Program-made: the position numbers and the translations under genes
Part shown: piece after piece, positions 60,695-64,000 of the stretch
Position numbering within the stretch: position 1 is the stretch's first letter
How the letters are laid out: every line of letters starts with the position of its first letter
From: Saccharicrinis sp963675435
Lineage (GTDB): Bacteria; Bacteroidota; Bacteroidia; Bacteroidales; Marinilabiliaceae
DNA length: 64,000 nt
Assembly (NCBI GenBank): GCA_963675435.1
Contig: OY776216.1
Location: 2,356,001 to 2,420,000, forward strand
Reading direction: 5' to 3'
Notes under the pieces: model-generated
Told to the model about the DNA's origin: nothing
Database searches by the model: none
The model's input: only the letters and a program-made list of their open reading frames with translations

Positions 60695-61594
60695 TTAATG
60701 AGAGTTGTTTGTCCGAATATTTTGAATATCCTCAATGGCAATATCTGTTATTTCAGAAATTTCATTATCCGAATAACCTTTTGCAATCATTTTTACTACA
60801 ACTTCTTTCTTACCTAAGTATTTCAGTTCGTTGGCTGCCTCTGCAAAAGCATCTTTAACTTGTGGTGAAATTGTTTCCATAATCTCATCTATTTTATCCG
60901 GTTCTAAACCAGAAACTTTATACAAATATAACGCTATTTTTTGGAAAATAGTTTCGTCAATTTCCTTAAGCTGACTGAACATTTGTCGAGCCAAATCAGG
61001 GTTATTCTTGATAAAGCCAATAAGATTATCGCTTCGCTTCATAAACCATACAGCTACTTTTACACTTGGTCGCTTAAAGTGACGGATGATAGCATGGTCT
61101 TCAATATCTTTTGTGTCGAACAGGACATAATCAAATAGAGGCACAAAGCGTTTAAGAACCTCCGGAACCTGAACAAAACCCGAATCAGTCCACTTTCGTT
61201 TGCCATGATAAAATACCATTGTTATTACAGGTGTGAGCTTTTGTTTATTAGCTACCTGATTCTCCCAAACATTCAAAATATACCGTAGCAATTGTAGGTG
61301 TATGTTTTTATCGGGATAACTCTTGTGTTCGTACAGTAAGGAGACTTTAATATCCGTATGACCAAATAGCATATTGCACGAAATATCTTTGAAATACGGT
61401 GCAAGCTCCTGGTCAACATATTCGGTTGGGTCATACTCCAGACTTTCAATTTTAAGTCCTTGCAAAACATCTTTAGGCAAAGAGCCATGAAGCAAATCGG
61501 CAAGATTCTCTTTTACTGAAAAGAGGCTTTTAAAGAAATTATCGTGAATGTTATTGTTTTTCTGTACGTTATCATTCTTTTTCATTCGATACAA
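60695..61594 (-). CDS. Rpn-family PD-(D/E)xK nuclease
   Basis: The 299-residue protein has the Rpn/YhgA-like pattern. It shows HDNFFKSLFSVKENLADLL at the start, then the nuclease core with Asp81 (HTDIKVSLL) and Glu89-x-Lys91 (YEHKSY), and PVITMVFYHGKRKW. The C-terminal half ends with a small helix-turn-helix-like part (KGYSDNEISEITDIAIEDIQ). Rpn proteins are nucleases linked to recombination and to anti-phage defence. The start may be the fourth codon (ATG at 61585). Confidence 0.85.
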   Translation of the reverse strand: MYRMKKNDNVQKNNNIHDNFFKSLFSVKENLADLLHGSLPKDVLQGLKIESLEYDPTEYVDQELAPYFKDISCNMLFGHTDIKVSLLYEHKSYPDKNIHLQLLRYILNVWENQVANKQKLTPVITMVFYHGKRKWTDSGFVQVPEVLKRFVPLFDYVLFDTKDIEDHAIIRHFKRPSVKVAVWFMKRSDNLIGFIKNNPDLARQMFSQLKEIDETIFQKIALYLYKVSGLEPDKIDEIMETISPQVKDAFAEAANELKYLGKKEVVVKMIAKGYSDNEISEITDIAIEDIQNIRTNNSH

Positions 61595-61663
61595 ATGTTT
61601 TAATTAATGCTATTTTGATTTTTTTAAATGCTTTTCTGTGAGCTATGGTATTTTTATAAAACC

Positions 61664-61890
61664 GTCCTCATCCCTCACTTTTTAGTTATATCTCTTATTA
61701 TCAGCAAAATAAAATGAGGACAATGAGGACAGGTGAGGGACGAGAGCCGTTTTTCCCTCACTCGTCCCTCATTTATCCCTCGTTCATCCCTCACCCGTCC
61801 TCACTTATTTTTAGAGCAAACGAATATATAGTATTAAATATCAATCTATTAACATCTATCCTCATAGAGATTGAGGAAATGAGGACGGTT
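61664..61890. repeat. Cluster of GAGGGA/GAGGAC repeats, candidate replication origin
   Basis: About 13 copies of TGAGG(A/G) or its complement lie in 225 bases between the Rpn gene and the primase-helicase gene. Forward copies are at 61715, 61724, 61734, 61872 and 61880. Reverse copies are at 61665, 61672, 61755, 61766, 61777, 61788, 61798 and 61859. An 11-bp perfect inverted repeat TGAGGGACGAG (61734-61744) and CTCGTCCCTCA (61761-61771) forms a hairpin. AT-rich DNA flanks the cluster. Iterons next to a replication gene are typical of plasmid and phage origins. No T-run follows the hairpin at once. Confidence 0.6.
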
Positions 61891-61935
61891 TTTGCTTTAA
61901 TACCATTGCTAAAGTAAAACTGCATAGTTGTGTAG

Positions 61936-64000
61936 TTATAATGTTATCCTTTCCAATTCAATGCCCTGGTCTTTGAGCATGTCATAATTCAGTATGTAGG
62001 CACTTGTCCGGCTTTTGCCAAACAATACATTTTTCCTGCGGTGTTCGATAAATGAGCGGTGTTTCTTCAGGTACTCACCAACAACTGCTTGGTCAAGTGT
62101 GGTCAATCCTTCTTTCCGTGCCTGTTCTCTGTACAGTCCATGTATAGAGCCAACTCTCAGGTAAAGTTGTTTACTGTTGTTTTCTCCAACCACAATCTTG
62201 TAATGTACATCTTCGGTAAGTTTGTAAAGGTTAACCAATGATTGTAGCACATGAAAATACTGCTCCACTTCATCACTTTGATGCTGCACGGATATGGTAA
62301 GTTTTGCGGAGCGGATTAAAGCCTGTTTTGCTGTTTGGTAATTGAATGGAAATTCTAAATCGGAATGCTCCATCAGAATTTTCATTGGTGTAAGTACCGA
62401 TGAGATATTAAGTACCGTTCTTCGGTCAACATTGCCATATTCCCTGGTTAATTCATCCATGACCTCTGAACTAACGCCCGGTTCCTCTTTTGAGTAATGT
62501 TCTTCAACTAAGTACCGAAAATCAAATACGGAGCAAGTAATGTTGGTAAACTGTAAACTTTCTTCGGCTGCTTTAAATGATTTTAAATCGGAATAATTCC
62601 CCCGATTGGTATCATCAAATTCGCCCAATAAACTACGGCTGCATAAAGCAGGGTCTTGTGTCGGCAAATCCTGACCACTAATTATACCCGAACCCCTGGG
62701 CTTTGCAATGCGAGTTTCATTACCACCTGATTTTACACCTGTCAATTTTCCATTACGGTCGGCAATACCTTTTAACGCCTCGATGGTATTCTTGTGAATG
62801 CTATTCTTGTACTCATTGCCCCAAAACGGATGGTTGGTCGTAGAATCCATACTACGCTGCATACCTGTACTTGTACTTCCCGAAGCAAGGTTTATACCGT
62901 CTTCCATTGGTGGCTTACCAAACATATACATGATACTTCGGGCTGCGGTACTCTTACCTGATTGTCGTTTTCCGAACAGGAACAATAAAGGGAAGTACCC
63001 GAAATTGGCTTTGTAGATAAGGTCACTAAAAACGGTTGATATGTAATAGGCAATCAATAATTCTGCATTTCCGGGATAAACACTACTCATTGAAGTTGCC
63101 CATTTCCCGAAGTTCCAATCGCTGCCTTTTATCGGCTTCACATATTTTGAGTTTTCTTTGAATGGATTACCTCCATCGGAACTGCCAATTTTAAGAGCTT
63201 TACCATAGGGCAGATAGAAGAAATGCAACAAATGAACCTGGCTCTGTTTTATATTCTCCTTTAGCTTATCTTTTCCGTACTTTCCGATAAATTCTGCTGT
63301 GGTATTGAGTACATGAAAAGTATCGTTAATTCGTATCTGACTTTCCGGAGGAACGTTTTCAAATTCTTCCATGTTGTTTATTTGTGTAGCGTGGGTAGTG
63401 ATTCCGTATTCATCAATTGGATGAAAGTTTTTAGTGTAGTACAAGCCGTTTGCAAAAACCCAAAAGCGGTTTTCCTCATTGTAGCCTACACGCTCTAACT
63501 CTTTGGCTTCGGGTATTCCAAGCAATTTTACGTTTTTAATATTGTCGAGCTGGCTATCGTTACCATACCAAAAAAATCCATGACGGCGGTGTACCTGTTT
63601 CTTGAAAGATGCAGGGGTACAAAAATCATCGGATGAAATAATAGCCAGGCGTTTTCTTCCGTATTGGCTCATCAGGCGCAAGACGTATTTCAGGTCGGTT
63701 CTGCCTTGTGGGTCTTTATGGAACACACAGAATAAGGCTTCAAAAGTAAAGTTGGATATTTGCTTTGGGTTCTTTCCTTCAACCGTCCAATAAGCTCCAT
63801 CTTCTTCGTAAAACTGATTGGTCAGAAGGTTTTCCTGTTGTTCCTTTTTCAGCTTGATAATATCGCTGATGTTTTCCTTTTTCTTGACCTTCTTTTCGGT
63901 TGGCTGGCTGTTTTCCTTTAAAGCATCCTGCCATGCTTTTTTAGGTTTAATCTGTTCAGAAACAAAGTCAAGATAAACCTCCTGATTTGTTTTATCATAG
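61936..64000 (-). CDS. Primase-helicase type replication protein, N-terminus outside window
   Basis: The frame is open from the window edge (64000) to the stop at 61936. GTG at 63726 could be a start but is internal to a longer coding region that continues with YDKTNQEVYLDFVSEQIKPK upstream. The C-terminal helicase part has Walker A GKRQSGKST and PFWGNEYKNS. It also has RIAKPRGSGIISGQDLPTQD and a LGEFDD motif, like superfamily-3/DUF927-type helicases fused to primases in mobile elements. It should drive replication of the element. The missing N-terminus probably holds the primase domain. Confidence 0.7.
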   Translation of the reverse strand, partial: YDKTNQEVYLDFVSEQIKPKKAWQDALKENSQPTEKKVKKKENISDIIKLKKEQQENLLTNQFYEEDGAYWTVEGKNPKQISNFTFEALFCVFHKDPQGRTDLKYVLRLMSQYGRKRLAIISSDDFCTPASFKKQVHRRHGFFWYGNDSQLDNIKNVKLLGIPEAKELERVGYNEENRFWVFANGLYYTKNFHPIDEYGITTHATQINNMEEFENVPPESQIRINDTFHVLNTTAEFIGKYGKDKLKENIKQSQVHLLHFFYLPYGKALKIGSSDGGNPFKENSKYVKPIKGSDWNFGKWATSMSSVYPGNAELLIAYYISTVFSDLIYKANFGYFPLLFLFGKRQSGKSTAARSIMYMFGKPPMEDGINLASGSTSTGMQRSMDSTTNHPFWGNEYKNSIHKNTIEALKGIADRNGKLTGVKSGGNETRIAKPRGSGIISGQDLPTQDPALCSRSLLGEFDDTNRGNYSDLKSFKAAEESLQFTNITCSVFDFRYLVEEHYSKEEPGVSSEVMDELTREYGNVDRRTVLNISSVLTPMKILMEHSDLEFPFNYQTAKQALIRSAKLTISVQHQSDEVEQYFHVLQSLVNLYKLTEDVHYKIVVGENNSKQLYLRVGSIHGLYREQARKEGLTTLDQAVVGEYLKKHRSFIEHRRKNVLFGKSRTSAYILNYDMLKDQGIELERITL

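Noticed and set aside
1..64000. CRISPR array
   Set aside because: No regularly spaced 24-48-base repeats with unique spacers were seen. The fibre repeats and the 505-bp duplication have other explanations.
1..64000. tRNA or rRNA genes
   Set aside because: No stretch with a tRNA cloverleaf (GGTTCGAATCC-type arm) or rRNA core sequence was recognised by reading; a covariance scan was not possible here.

Overview
The window looks like AT-rich DNA from a member of the Bacteroidota. The evidence is a SusC/SusD nutrient-uptake locus, IS families in the form common in that phylum, lipoproteins with Bacteroidota-type signal peptides, and promoters resembling the TTG...TAnnTTTG type. A marine or sediment Bacteroidales or Marinilabiliales host is a guess. 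No rRNA or tRNA gene was recognised.

Left part (1-22.5 kb), host-like and scarred by mobile DNA: the 3' part of an IS21-family element (istA cut by the window edge, istB), a perfect 38-bp palindrome, and a tandem duplication of a 505-bp non-coding unit. A four-gene Sus-like operon follows (NHL-repeat lipoprotein, SusC, SusD, DUF1735-type lipoprotein). Next comes a scar zone with IS21-like end repeats, an ISAs1 transposase remnant, an IS66 element, and two group II intron fragments around small membrane-protein genes and a CPBP protease. A tyrosine recombinase is split by an IS630-family element; removing the insertion restores its reading frame. Then comes a peroxide-defence cluster, katG-perR-prx, with a PerR-like operator in front of katG.

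Right part (22.5-64 kb), one long block of genes all on the minus strand, read right to left, in three sections. (a) 61.6-64 kb and about 59-61.6 kb: a primase-helicase beside a dense repeat cluster that could be an origin, a Rpn-type nuclease, a J-domain protein and small genes. (b) 45.5-58.9 kb: a defence island with a type I restriction-modification system and its XRE regulator, plus a four-gene MBL hydrolase/trypsin-like protease/middle component/SMC-ATPase system resembling Lamassu or ABC-3C systems. (c) 22.5-45.3 kb: a virus-like module with a lysis cassette (GH108 endolysin, holin, spanin-like protein), a repeat-rich fibre, a membrane-anchored muramidase, several small membrane-anchored proteins, Arg-rich and beta-rich candidate capsid proteins, a transglutaminase-like protein, a RadA-like ATPase, a histone-H1-like protein, three DNA methyltransferase domains, a Strawberry-notch helicase and an LPD1-type metallopeptidase.

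I found no terminase, portal, tail tape-measure or tail-sheath gene. The module therefore reads best as part of a tailless, probably membrane-containing virus or a virus-like element integrated or maintained as a plasmid. Its most distinctive feature is a 14-residue tag (consensus RAKAIxIKQKQ) at the C-terminus of three large proteins and at the domain junction of a fourth, all of the polyvalent, probably virion-delivered type. Several structural proteins share acidic-GLG-basic junctions that look like maturation cleavage sites. The tailless-virus reading is inference from gene content and needs structure-based searches.
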